NCBI GenBank assembly: GCA_024233575.1
Contig: JACKPN010000002.1
Coordinates: 186,001-250,000, forward strand
DNA from: Chlamydiales bacterium
GTDB taxonomy: Bacteria > Chlamydiota > Chlamydiia > Chlamydiales > Criblamydiaceae
Length of the DNA: 64,000 nucleotides
Reading direction: 5' to 3'
This document shows positions 1 through 8,811 of this stretch, in pieces. Position 1 is the first letter of the stretch; each line of letters begins with the position of its first letter. The notes under the pieces were generated by a model. It was not told where the DNA came from. It did no database searches and saw only the letters and a list, made by a program, of their open reading frames with translations. The position numbers and the translations under genes are program-made.

Positions 1-405
1 AAACAAAAATCTAAAATAAACAATCTTGAGAAACAAATAGAAGATCATAAGCGAACTACTAAAAAATATCATTTGAATAAGTGGTTCAACCACTCTTTGT
101 TTAAAGTGACGAAGAAGCAGTTGGCATCGAAGAAAAGCAAAGATATCGAGGGTGTGGACGAGGATGAATGGGAACAGGAGCCTACTCCGATGCTTGCATC
201 ACGATCGATGACGATTACGCATGAACATAGCCGCTATTGGATGGATAGTCAGCAATCAACAAGCAATGAGCAAGGAAAAAGAGCATGCCTTCAACGTGCT
301 CGGTCAGAGCTTTACGGGCAGGAACAACGTAAGGCGTTGCTAGCCTTGGCTGCTGCGGAGTTGAAGGTTCGCAGGAATTCCATCAGTGGAAACGATGAAG
401 AATAG
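1..405 (+). CDS. Unrecognised protein, C-terminal part (5' end outside window)
   Basis: The reading frame is open from the first base of the window, so this is the 3' part of a longer gene; the TTG at 73 is only a possible internal start. The visible product is polar and charged, with no membrane segment. It has an acidic patch (DEDEWEQE, from about nt 157) and a helical, Arg/Ala/Leu-rich tail. A similar acidic DDEWEDDEN patch occurs in the next gene, so the two may be distantly related or share a way of working. I recognise no family. The gene ends about 100 bases before the next start and has no clear terminator. Confidence 0.55.
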   Translation, partial: KQKSKINNLEKQIEDHKRTTKKYHLNKWFNHSLFKVTKKQLASKKSKDIEGVDEDEWEQEPTPMLASRSMTITHEHSRYWMDSQQSTSNEQGKRACLQRARSELYGQEQRKALLALAAAELKVRRNSISGNDEE

Positions 406-472
406 CCTGTCAATCCCTTGTTTAATTCTATCTTTATAAAACGTTTATAACGTCTTTAATTAAGCTTGTTAC

Positions 473-499
473 AATATCCTTTAATAAAAAAGGGATATT
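473..499 (+). promoter_or_regulatory. Hairpin over the ribosome binding site of the WH2 gene
   Basis: AATATCC (473-479) can pair with GGATATT (493-499) across an AT-rich loop. The right arm contains the only purine-rich Shine-Dalgarno-like stretch (AAGGGAT) before the ATG at 504. If it folds, the hairpin would hide the ribosome binding site, which suggests thermal or factor-dependent control of translation. That is inference; AT-rich inverted repeats of this size can also arise by chance. Confidence 0.3.
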
Positions 500-503
500 A
501 ACG

Positions 504-1829
504 ATGAGTGTTAATCCAATCAGGGCTTCAGAACAGCATTTTCAGATTTTCCCTGTAGAAAGCGAAAATATCGTCAGCACAGAAGTAAAAACCTCGGAAA
601 AGTCAAAAAATATATTTAAAATTATAGCTGAATTTTTCTGCCGTCTACTGAGAATCCAGGAAAAAGTACAAATAGAAGAAGTATCTTCTATGAGGCCTCC
701 TCCGAAGATGACTCTTCGTCCAAGGTACCCTTTTCGAGAGCCTACTGCAGAAGAAATAGAGGCCAACAAAAATAATAAGGTGTTTGGAGACCTCTATACA
801 AGGAAAAGTCAATTTGTTCTTACCTCAAGTTCTGGGTGGTGCCTAGTATTTGCTTACCAGTTACAGGAACCCGAAGACCTAGAGAACTATGCGCAATTGA
901 TTATTGTAAAGAACGGAGAAGAGAAGCGACTTTTTGTTTCTGATGAGCAAGTTCTCAAAGAGTTTCCTGTCGATGGACAGTGGCTGCGGAGCATTATCAA
1001 GGATGATGCGCGTGATTTTAAGGGACGCGTCCAGCATTATCTCTTCACGATGGCGAAATACACCCCTGCTGATTTGCAACGCCTGGTCATCGTTCATGAA
1101 AACCCAGTGGTATTTGTCGACGATCAACCTTCGCCTTTGCAAGAACGTGATGTGCGGGTCATCGAACCGGAAGATTCTGAGTATATCGTGGAGTTGGCGG
1201 AAGTTAAGGACGTTACCGGTCCTTCGCTTTTGGAGCAGATCCGTCAAGGTATGCAGTTGAAGCATGTTGATGTACAGGAACAACAAGAACCGCAAGAAAG
1301 TCTACCCTCTTTTGATACGAACTCTCCTAACCGATCTTCGCAAACGGACGATAGAAAAAACAGCATCATCGAACCTGTGGAAACAGAGAATATTTCGGAA
1401 TCGGATGGCGTCAAGAAAGTTAGTGTTCCTTCGCTTTTGGAGCAGATCCGTCAAGGTAGGCAGTTAAGGCATGTTGATGTGCAGGAACAACAACAGGTAC
1501 AGGAGCAACAAGCGCCGACAACAGAGTTTCTTGCTTTCAACACTAAATTACTTGACCGAGCTCCGCATGCGAACGATTGGAAAAACAGCAATGACGAAAT
1601 TTCGGATGATGAATGGGAGGATGATGAAAACGTTTCATTCACCGAGACTTCCGATCGAGAAAATACCGTTCCAGTTTCTGAAAAAGCTACGGATCAGAGG
1701 CCTTTAGAAAAGCGTTCGTTTACACCGGTGATTGATCCTAATGAAGGCGCATTTTTAGCTGAAGCTGTTATGAAGCGTCGAGCAGGGCTTATCGATTCTG
1801 TCGATGACGACGGCTACTGGAGCGACTAA
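504..1829 (+). CDS. Double WH2-motif protein, candidate actin-targeting effector
   Basis: A 441-residue protein without signal peptide or membrane segment. Two near-identical motifs, PSLLEQIRQG-x-QL(K/R)HVD, lie at residues 240-256 and 309-325. They match the WH2 consensus LLxxIRxGxxLKxV found in WASP and WAVE proteins, whose leucines and LKKV-like end bind monomeric actin. Each motif is followed by a Gln-rich stretch, and 69 residues separate the two. Upstream are a short proline-rich stretch (RPPPK, about residue 70) and a compact unrecognised region (about 95-215). The C-terminus is acidic and ends YWSD. Tandem WH2 motifs can nucleate actin, as in VopF/VopL, and chlamydial Tarp also has a WH2-like actin-binding segment, so a secreted actin-modulating effector is a reasonable inference. 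The 3' end overlaps the convergent resB-like gene by 41 bases. Confidence 0.75.
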   Translation: MSVNPIRASEQHFQIFPVESENIVSTEVKTSEKSKNIFKIIAEFFCRLLRIQEKVQIEEVSSMRPPPKMTLRPRYPFREPTAEEIEANKNNKVFGDLYTRKSQFVLTSSSGWCLVFAYQLQEPEDLENYAQLIIVKNGEEKRLFVSDEQVLKEFPVDGQWLRSIIKDDARDFKGRVQHYLFTMAKYTPADLQRLVIVHENPVVFVDDQPSPLQERDVRVIEPEDSEYIVELAEVKDVTGPSLLEQIRQGMQLKHVDVQEQQEPQESLPSFDTNSPNRSSQTDDRKNSIIEPVETENISESDGVKKVSVPSLLEQIRQGRQLRHVDVQEQQQVQEQQAPTTEFLAFNTKLLDRAPHANDWKNSNDEISDDEWEDDENVSFTETSDRENTVPVSEKATDQRPLEKRSFTPVIDPNEGAFLAEAVMKRRAGLIDSVDDDGYWSD

Positions 1830-3735
1830 AGAATAGCAAGCAAATTCCTATCGCTAAAATCACCCCTCCGGGATAGGTCAGCAGATATTTGGCAGGGTCG
1901 TGGTTGACTACAATATGAACCTTGCCAACAGAAGTTTCATCGCCAGGAGTGATGTTTGCCAAATAGAACCGATAACCGTCCCAAGTCTCATGCACGTGGT
2001 TCATACTCAAGGTAACCCTCTTTTCTTCACTCGTCCGATTATCAGTCACGTAAATATCCGCTTCATAGCTGAATGGCTGCGATGTTCCGCTGTAGTTGAT
2101 CTGCCGAGCATCGCGAAGCCGCACATGGTAGGGGAGTTTCTTCCTCTCTGGCTCAAAACGGGCACGGTATCGGCCATTGAGAAAAGGCCAAAATAGCCCA
2201 CTGCCTTGCGGATTGTAACTCAGCCCCAACTGCTGCTTTCTTCCTTCTTCGTTCACTTCAAGAATCACCAGAGGACGGTTTTCTTCCAGCTTTTTCAATG
2301 GCGCTAGAGGATATTGCCTTGTTGTTACTGTTGTTTCAATTGTCGTTTTTGGTTCCTCACTGAAAGGAGGCAAAATGGCAGAGAGTGTGATCCCATGTGC
2401 GCGCATCCAGGCTGATAAAAGCGTCGCATTCCAGGTCTTCGGGGGTACAGCATAGAAAGGAGGTAGATGCTCTTCTGTCATCATCAAGCGCTTGGTAATC
2501 GTTTCCAACGCCGTTGATTCATCAAGCTCATCGCTGTAGGGCCAATGCTTGCTCTGCAGGATTTCAATCACTGTAGCGCCGTCAATACGCTCATTTTCCA
2601 CTTCGTTGAGAAGCAGCGCAGTCCAGCGTATCGCATTCAATGTTGGGTCGGGAACGTTGCTCCAATCGATGCGCTCGACAGCATCGTCTGAAATTTTATT
2701 AGGGTCGTAGACCCACCTGTTTTGCAATTCCCAATCTCCTAGGAAGGCGACTGCTGTTGGTCCAAAGTCCTTGCTCAAGTGTTGGCAGCTATCTGCTAGC
2801 AGCTGCAGCGGCGGCGACAGCGGAATGGCCTCATTTGCAGCGCTGTCAAGAGTGTCTATCAGAATCTGTTTCCTTGTCCTGTAAGAATCTGCTGCGGGGA
2901 GCTCTAACTGTGTTGCGTAGCCGCCAAAACCCTCATCGTAGATAAACAAGGGCAGTGGAGACGATGCCGGAAAGTCAATGCGCTGGAGGGTCCCACCCCG
3001 TGGTCGATAGAGGATATGCATACTAAAATCAGCATCTTCGACAAAAGCAAGCGAAGGGGAGTCTTCGGGTAAGGCGACTGTATCCGGGTCTCTGTCTTGT
3101 AAAGCGTAGATATTCCAGGGCTCGTCGTCATCGGAAAATCGAGCCTTCGCTGATACAGTAAGAGAGTCTTTATTGCTCTGTGTAGGGAAAATATTTAAGC
3201 CTATGATTTGACCGCCGTTGCCCTTTATCCAGCTTTGCAGGACTTCTTTCGAGTGGGGATAATATTCGACAACGGTGATAGCTGCATTATTTATATGAAT
3301 TTCACCTTGCTTTACAGGAAAGAAAAAGGTTTCCCCTTTTCTGTTATCAATGCGTACGACGTACGTTTCCGGCAGCCACACCGTTTCGCTGCCGCTGCCT
3401 TCAACGACAAGCATGTTTCCCTGAACACCGAAGTATGATTTTGCCAACGTGCCGGAAAGAATCATCAGAAGCCCAAAATGGGTTATTAAAAAGGGGATAT
3501 GCTTTCTTTTAAAGGGCCAGCGGCGTAGAGCAGAGATCAGAATATTAATGAAAAAGCCCCATAACAGTAGGATGAAAAATGGGTGATGATAGGTAAGGAG
3601 AGCAGCATAGCGATGTGATCCTGTCCATGATTCCAGAAAGGTACCAATGATCACTGTAATCGCTGCAGTGGCGATTAAGATTATCGCAAAAGTAATCCCG
3701 CCAAGAAAATGATAAGTTCGTTTCAACAGTTTCAT
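1789..3735 (-). CDS. ResB-like cytochrome c biogenesis protein
   Basis: 648 residues with the ResB/Ccs1 layout: three N-terminal membrane segments (about residues 10-32, 46-66, 80-100), a very long extracytoplasmic domain, and a last membrane segment near residue 625 followed by a basic tail. The N-terminal helices with the intervening ESWTGSHRYAA region resemble the ResB family, which passes haem and reductant to apocytochrome c together with CcsA/ResC. No CcsA and no c-type cytochrome gene is visible in this window. The ATG overlaps the stop of the upstream lipoprotein gene in an ATGA, so the two are probably translationally coupled. Family assignment is fairly sure; the actual substrate is not. 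Confidence 0.7.
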   Translation of the reverse strand: MKLLKRTYHFLGGITFAIILIATAAITVIIGTFLESWTGSHRYAALLTYHHPFFILLLWGFFINILISALRRWPFKRKHIPFLITHFGLLMILSGTLAKSYFGVQGNMLVVEGSGSETVWLPETYVVRIDNRKGETFFFPVKQGEIHINNAAITVVEYYPHSKEVLQSWIKGNGGQIIGLNIFPTQSNKDSLTVSAKARFSDDDEPWNIYALQDRDPDTVALPEDSPSLAFVEDADFSMHILYRPRGGTLQRIDFPASSPLPLFIYDEGFGGYATQLELPAADSYRTRKQILIDTLDSAANEAIPLSPPLQLLADSCQHLSKDFGPTAVAFLGDWELQNRWVYDPNKISDDAVERIDWSNVPDPTLNAIRWTALLLNEVENERIDGATVIEILQSKHWPYSDELDESTALETITKRLMMTEEHLPPFYAVPPKTWNATLLSAWMRAHGITLSAILPPFSEEPKTTIETTVTTRQYPLAPLKKLEENRPLVILEVNEEGRKQQLGLSYNPQGSGLFWPFLNGRYRARFEPERKKLPYHVRLRDARQINYSGTSQPFSYEADIYVTDNRTSEEKRVTLSMNHVHETWDGYRFYLANITPGDETSVGKVHIVVNHDPAKYLLTYPGGVILAIGICLLFFSRSSSRRHRQNR

Positions 3736-4334
3736 TGTATTTCGGGTATCTCGTCGATCAATTCAAACGTCCTCGCAAACGCGGCAATCTCGTCTTTGCG
3801 GCTTTCTACAAAGGCAGGCTCTCCCACGGCTTTGATCGTATAGTCTCCGCGCTGATCTGCACTGCGCAAGCGGTAGAAATAGTCGGAGTTAAGTTGCATC
3901 GCCCAAGCAATCATGCTTTTTGGTTCACTGTTGACCTCTCCACTGCCGTCCATCCGCAATCCTGAAAAGCCGGCAAACGCCTGCGGTATTATTGTGAGGT
4001 CCTCAACGAAGTCAAATTGCTTCTGCCATCGCGTTACCTGCGATTCAGGAGAGATTCTGTTACGGATTTCCGATTGTGGAAAATTATGTATATAGACAAT
4101 CGCCTTACCTCTCTCAATAGAGAATCGGCAAAGAGGCTCCATCGTATCTTCTAAATGCTCAAATGGCGTGTCGATGCGGATCCATTCAATCGGTGCATAG
4201 ACACGGTATATGCTGCGTCCTTCAGACAGACGTCCAGGAATTTCATGTAGCTGGGATTTGCTTTTCTCCGGGGTAGAAGAAGCGCAGCCGGTAAAAAGTA
4301 GAAGCGTGATAAGAAGCAATCGTTTCATGTTCAT
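3732..4334 (-). CDS. Predicted lipoprotein coupled to the ResB-like gene
   Basis: The start is placed at MNMKRLLL (ATG at 4334; a second ATG at 4328 would serve equally) because it yields a lipoprotein signal: positively charged start, leucine-rich core, then FTGC-ASS with the lipidated Cys. The frame runs further upstream to 4421, but that extension is polar and would bury the signal. The mature part, about 180 residues, is polar with no motif I know; it resembles a small periplasmic substrate-binding or assembly factor only in general character. It shares an ATGA overlap with the ResB-like gene, suggesting a joint role at the cytoplasmic membrane. Confidence 0.65.
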   Translation of the reverse strand: MNMKRLLLITLLLFTGCASSTPEKSKSQLHEIPGRLSEGRSIYRVYAPIEWIRIDTPFEHLEDTMEPLCRFSIERGKAIVYIHNFPQSEIRNRISPESQVTRWQKQFDFVEDLTIIPQAFAGFSGLRMDGSGEVNSEPKSMIAWAMQLNSDYFYRLRSADQRGDYTIKAVGEPAFVESRKDEIAAFARTFELIDEIPEIQ

Positions 4335-4371
4335 TAAACTTTTTTGTCGATGATAACGTGCCATGGTTTTA

Positions 4372-4428
4372 GAGGCACTTGCAAAATGAAGATCTTTGAG
4401 GTTTCCGAAAATCATCCTCATTTTGCAA
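4372..4428. repeat. Degenerate copy of the GAGCCACTTGCAAAA repeat, with an 11 bp inverted repeat
   Basis: AGAGGCACTTGCAAAATGA begins here, and TTGCAAAATGA (4379-4389) is matched exactly in inverse orientation by TCATTTTGCAA (4418-4428), giving an 11 bp stem with a 28-base loop. The CACTTGCAAAA core recurs near 20005 and 30342. The copy lies between the divergent lipoprotein gene and sucA, so it may also affect their promoters. Confidence 0.5.
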
Positions 4429-4501
4429 TCACGATTTTTAGATCTTTATTTTAATGTTCCGGCAAGTAAAATGAGGTCTGTGCGCACAGGCTATATATCT
4501 A

Positions 4502-7288
4502 ATGTTGCAGGCTCCTATGGATCTTGACTCTTTTATCGCTTCCGGCTCAGTAAATATTGATTTCGTCGATGCCTTATATTCTCGGTATCAAGAAGATCCG
4601 AATAGTATAGACAGTTCGTGGCAGCAGGTATTCCGCGCTTTTGATAACGGTGCTCCTGTGCCGCATCCAAAGGTTGCCGCACAGGAATCTTCTGAACAAA
4701 AAGTATTCGATCTTATTGAGGCATACCGTACTTATGGACATCTGAAAGCAAGAATCAATCCCATTGCAGGTCGCGAGCCGGAGGAGCCTTGGCAGTTGAA
4801 CATCAAGACTTTAGGGTTTTTGCCTTCAGATCTGGACAAGATGATTTCTACCTTCGGCCTTCTGAATAAGCCGCAAGCAACACTTAAGGAGTTAATCGAT
4901 ACCCTTGAGTCGATCTATTGTCGGGAGATCGGTGTTGAATATATGGGCGTTCAAAACCCACAGCTTCAGCGATGGCTTCAAGAACAGATTGAGCCTAATC
5001 GTTTTAAAGTTAGGCTAAGCATCGAACAGAAAAAGATGATTTTACAGCACCTCAACAAGTCCGAGCTGTTCGAAAGCTTCCTCCATACCAAGTACACTGG
5101 ACAGAAACGTTTCTCTTTGGAAGGAGGGGAGACGTTGATTCCCATGCTTGCGGCAGTCATGGAAAAAGGCGCAGGGCTAGGACTTACCGATTTCTATGTC
5201 GGCATGGCTCATCGAGGGCGCCTTAACGTACTATGCAATATTCTTGATAAGTCCTACAGCGAGATCTTTTCCGAGTTTGAAGAACGCTACATTCCCGCTT
5301 CTTTCGAGGGGAGCGGAGATGTCAAATATCATAAAGGATTTTCATCAACCGTTGATACTATCGATGGAAACCGCGTACGCATCTCCTTGGCGCCCAACCC
5401 AAGCCACCTTGAGGCGGTTGATCCTGTCGTTGAGGGGCAGGTACGAGCCCGCCAGGTAGAACTTGGCAATAGTGAGATGAAAGACCGCGTAGTGCCAATA
5501 CTCGTCCACGGCGATGCTGCCATCGCAGGGCAAGGAATTATTTACGAAACGTTGCAAATGTATGATCTGGAAGGATATTCCACAGGAGGGACGATCCACC
5601 TTGTCATTAACAACCAGATAGGCTTCACGACAGTACCTCGAGATGGACGTTCAACGTACTACTGCACAGACATTGCACGAGCATTCAATGCACCTGTCTT
5701 CCATGTCAATGCCGAAGACCCAGAAGCATGCATCTTTGCCACATACCTTGCTGTAGAGATCAGGCAAAAGTTTCATTGTGATGTGTTCATCGACCTTTAT
5801 TGTTATCGGAAGTATGGACATAATGAGATGGACGAGCCTGCATTTACCCAGCCATTGGAGTATCGGCAGATTCGTCAAAAGAAAGCGATCAGAGAGATCT
5901 ACCGTGATGACTTGATTCATCAAGGTGTTCTGGAGCGGCACATGGCGGAGTCTCTGGAAGAAGAATTTAAGGCGGCCCTCCAAGAGGCCCTTCAGGGGAG
6001 TAAGGAGCTGTTTCCGGGAAAGGGGCCGCTAGTCAAGCCGAGAGATCTTGAAAGTGAAGAAAGGCAGTTGCTTAAGCCTGTCAATACAGCCGTTAGCGAA
6101 GAGGTGATCAGAACTGTTGCTGAAAGATTAAACAGTGTTCCGGAAGGATTTGAGATCCATAAAAAAATACGCCAGCTTGCAGATGATCGATTGGCAATGA
6201 CTAACGAAGAAGGAAAACATAAGCCCATTGATTGGGGCATGGGCGAACTGCTCGCTTATGCCACACTTCTATGGGAGGGTACCCATGTACGCCTATCAGG
6301 ACAGGACTGCGGCCGTGGCACCTTCAGTCACCGCCATGCAGTCTGGATGGATCAGGAAAGCGGCAAAAGCTACTGTCCTTTGCAGCATTTGAAAAAGGGA
6401 CAGGGGCGGTTTGATATCTATAACTCTCTGCTTTCAGAATATGCTGTCCTAGGTTTTGAATATGGCTATAGCATTATCCGTCCTGATGCTCTTGTCATTT
6501 GGGAAGCGCAATTCGGTGATTTTGCCAATGGCGCGCAAGTTGTTATTGACCAATTTATCTCTACATCAGAACAGAAATGGGGACAGCCAAACAGTATAAC
6601 GCTCTTCCTTCCTCATGGTTACGAAGGGCAAGGGCCTGAACATTCATCAGGGCGGATTGAGCGGTTTCTGACCGGTGCCGGCGATGAGAATATGCAGATC
6701 TGCGTGCCAACAACGCCGGCACAAATGTTTCATTTGCTGAGGAGGCAAGTTAAGCAGACGCTACGAAAGCCGCTAATTATTTTCACTCCGAAAAGCTTGC
6801 TACGCAATCCTCAATGCGTTAGCACTGTAAAAGATCTTACAGCAGGATGCTTCAGAGAGATTATTGATAATCCAATAAGTAATCACGACATTCGTCGTCT
6901 TGTGTTTTGCTCTGGAAAAGTGTACTATGATCTGCTTCAAGAACGAGAAAAACACCACGCAACAGATCTTGGTATTGTCCGCATTGAACAGCTCTATCCG
7001 CTAAACCAGAGCGCTATCAAGGATGCGATCAATAGTTATATCAATGTTGAGGAGTACTGGTGGGTGCAGGAAGAACCAAGCAATATGGGTGCATGGACCT
7101 TTATCCAACCACTTTTACAGCAGCAGCTTCCCGAAGGACAGTCATTACATTATGCAGGCCGTGAGCGTACCGCAGCGACGGCAACCGGATCGGTAGCTAT
7201 GCACAAACAGCAGTACCAAGCATTCATGGATAAGCTTTTCAGTGAGGGAAAGCCGTCGATTTTTGAAGTGGCGAGCAGACAGAGTTAA
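4502..7288 (+). CDS. sucA: 2-oxoglutarate dehydrogenase E1 component
   Basis: 928 residues, full length for the family. The product decarboxylates 2-oxoglutarate using thiamine diphosphate and passes the succinyl group to E2 in the TCA cycle. The N-terminus has the OdhA/SucA segment FVDALYSRYQEDP, followed by the HRGRLNVL region, the thiamine-diphosphate GDAAIAGQG motif, and the C-terminal transketolase-type domain with HGYEGQGPEHSS. ATG 4502 is used; a second ATG at 4517 also fits, and neither has a convincing Shine-Dalgarno. It is the first gene of sucA-sucB-lpd, with only 11 bases before sucB. Confidence 0.96.
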   Translation: MLQAPMDLDSFIASGSVNIDFVDALYSRYQEDPNSIDSSWQQVFRAFDNGAPVPHPKVAAQESSEQKVFDLIEAYRTYGHLKARINPIAGREPEEPWQLNIKTLGFLPSDLDKMISTFGLLNKPQATLKELIDTLESIYCREIGVEYMGVQNPQLQRWLQEQIEPNRFKVRLSIEQKKMILQHLNKSELFESFLHTKYTGQKRFSLEGGETLIPMLAAVMEKGAGLGLTDFYVGMAHRGRLNVLCNILDKSYSEIFSEFEERYIPASFEGSGDVKYHKGFSSTVDTIDGNRVRISLAPNPSHLEAVDPVVEGQVRARQVELGNSEMKDRVVPILVHGDAAIAGQGIIYETLQMYDLEGYSTGGTIHLVINNQIGFTTVPRDGRSTYYCTDIARAFNAPVFHVNAEDPEACIFATYLAVEIRQKFHCDVFIDLYCYRKYGHNEMDEPAFTQPLEYRQIRQKKAIREIYRDDLIHQGVLERHMAESLEEEFKAALQEALQGSKELFPGKGPLVKPRDLESEERQLLKPVNTAVSEEVIRTVAERLNSVPEGFEIHKKIRQLADDRLAMTNEEGKHKPIDWGMGELLAYATLLWEGTHVRLSGQDCGRGTFSHRHAVWMDQESGKSYCPLQHLKKGQGRFDIYNSLLSEYAVLGFEYGYSIIRPDALVIWEAQFGDFANGAQVVIDQFISTSEQKWGQPNSITLFLPHGYEGQGPEHSSGRIERFLTGAGDENMQICVPTTPAQMFHLLRRQVKQTLRKPLIIFTPKSLLRNPQCVSTVKDLTAGCFREIIDNPISNHDIRRLVFCSGKVYYDLLQEREKHHATDLGIVRIEQLYPLNQSAIKDAINSYINVEEYWWVQEEPSNMGAWTFIQPLLQQQLPEGQSLHYAGRERTAATATGSVAMHKQQYQAFMDKLFSEGKPSIFEVASRQS

Positions 7289-7299
7289 TAGAGGTAGAA

Positions 7300-8808
7300 A
7301 TGAAATCAGAAATAAAAGTGCCCGCCATGGGCGAATCGATCACTGAGGCGACAGTCGGAGAGATCATCAAAGCTTCAGGTTCCCAAGTACGTGTTGATGA
7401 TGAACTGCTTGAATTGGAGACGGACAAGGTCAATCAGGTCATCTATGCATCTGTTGATGGAGTTGTGCAGTACAATGTCAGTACAGATGATGTGGTAACG
7501 ATCGGTCAGGTGATCGGCTACATTGATGCTGCCGCCGCTTCTGCGTCGGAATCCAATGAGATATCATCACCCGAACCTAAAAAAGAAGCTTCTGTACCAG
7601 AAAAAACACAAGAACAAACAACGCTGCAGCCTATAGAAGAAAAGCCAACATCTCCTTTTATAGAAGAAAATGAAGAAGAGTTAGCACCACAATCCTCATT
7701 AGAAAAACAAAAAAACTCTCCGCAACAAAAGACGGAAGTTGCTAGACCGGAACAGAATGCAAGGATTACGAAGCATGCCTTTGTGGAAACCATAGCTAAT
7801 ACACCCTTACAGGAATCCAAAACACCATCGTCATCATTTTCTATAGAAGAGTCTAAGTCTGAAGCTAAAATAGAACAACCGGTACGAAAAGAAGAGCCTA
7901 GGCCTGAAGCTAAAATAGAACAGCCGGAACGCAAAGAAGAGCCTAAGTCTGAAGCTAAAATAGAACAGCCGGAACGCAAAGAAGAGCCTAAGTCTGAAGC
8001 TAAAATAGAACAGCCGGAACGAAAAGAAGAGCCTAAGTCCGTTCCACAATCGCAACAAAGAGAGGAGCCTCAAGTTTCTTCGAAGCCAGAACCTGCGAAA
8101 ACTGAAACACGTCCGGAACACCGCAAGAGAATGAGCAAAATCCGACAGGTAATCGCTCAACGCCTTGTCGACGTACAGCAACAGACAGCAATGCTCACTA
8201 CCTTTAACGAAGTTGACCTATCCCAAGTCATGGCGTTGCGTAAAAGCTATCAAGAGCAATTTCAGAAGAAATATGGTGTTAAACTGGGATTCATGTCTTT
8301 CTTCGTCAAAGCAGCAGTGTCGGCATTACAAGCGTTCCCGGAAATTAATGCTTATGTTGACGGCAATGAGATCGTCTATCGCGAATACTATGATATCGGT
8401 ATTGCAGTAGGTACTGAACGAGGGCTAGTCGTGCCTGTTGTCCGTGGTTGCGATAGTTTGAGCTACGGCGAGATTGAAAAGCATATTGCTGATATGGCAG
8501 TAAAAGCACGCGATGGCGCCATCACCGTCGACGACTTGCAAGGAGGTGGGTTCACCATCACAAACGGAGGTATCTATGGTTCTCTGCTTTCCACCCCAAT
8601 CCTTAATCCACCACAAAGCGCAATCCTTGGTATGCATACGATTCAAAAAAGACCAGTTGTTGTCGACGATCAGATTACGATCCGTCCGATGATGTATCTT
8701 GCGCTCAGCTATGATCACCGCATCGTTGACGGCAAGGAAGCGGTCTCTTTCCTTGTCCATATCAAGAATCTGCTCGAAGACCCGGCGCGCCAGCTTCTGG
8801 AGGTATAA
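7300..8808 (+). CDS. sucB: Dihydrolipoamide succinyltransferase, E2 of 2-oxoglutarate dehydrogenase
   Basis: 502 residues, longer than the usual 380-430 because of an extended linker. An N-terminal lipoyl domain carries the lipoylation site ETDKVN (Lys about residue 43). Next is a Glu/Lys/Pro-rich linker with four 15-residue repeats, a poorly conserved subunit-binding region (EHRKRMSKIRQVIAQRL), and the catalytic acyltransferase domain with DHRIVDG near the end. It transfers the succinyl group from E1 to CoA. A GAGGTAG Shine-Dalgarno precedes the ATG, and lpd starts three bases after its stop. Confidence 0.96.
   Translation: MKSEIKVPAMGESITEATVGEIIKASGSQVRVDDELLELETDKVNQVIYASVDGVVQYNVSTDDVVTIGQVIGYIDAAAASASESNEISSPEPKKEASVPEKTQEQTTLQPIEEKPTSPFIEENEEELAPQSSLEKQKNSPQQKTEVARPEQNARITKHAFVETIANTPLQESKTPSSSFSIEESKSEAKIEQPVRKEEPRPEAKIEQPERKEEPKSEAKIEQPERKEEPKSEAKIEQPERKEEPKSVPQSQQREEPQVSSKPEPAKTETRPEHRKRMSKIRQVIAQRLVDVQQQTAMLTTFNEVDLSQVMALRKSYQEQFQKKYGVKLGFMSFFVKAAVSALQAFPEINAYVDGNEIVYREYYDIGIAVGTERGLVVPVVRGCDSLSYGEIEKHIADMAVKARDGAITVDDLQGGGFTITNGGIYGSLLSTPILNPPQSAILGMHTIQKRPVVVDDQITIRPMMYLALSYDHRIVDGKEAVSFLVHIKNLLEDPARQLLEV
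7858..8040 (+). repeat. Four tandem 45 bp repeats in the sucB linker
   Basis: Four nearly identical 45-base units, starting about 7858, 7903, 7948 and 7993, encode repeats of the type SEAKIEQPERKEEPK. They lengthen the flexible arm that carries the lipoyl domain between E1, E2 and E3 active sites. Such in-frame repeats change copy number easily, so the count may vary between strains. Confidence 0.9.
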
Positions 8809-8811
8809 AAA

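Noticed and set aside
879..1295. Minus-strand frame of 138 codons inside the WH2 gene
   Set aside because: The plus-strand gene has a convincing domain repeat; the antisense frame has no start signal or recognisable content.
7518..8181. Long minus-strand open frames opposite sucB
   Set aside because: They mirror the 45 bp repeat region of sucB on the other strand; composition is repetitive, with no start signals, and sucB is certain.
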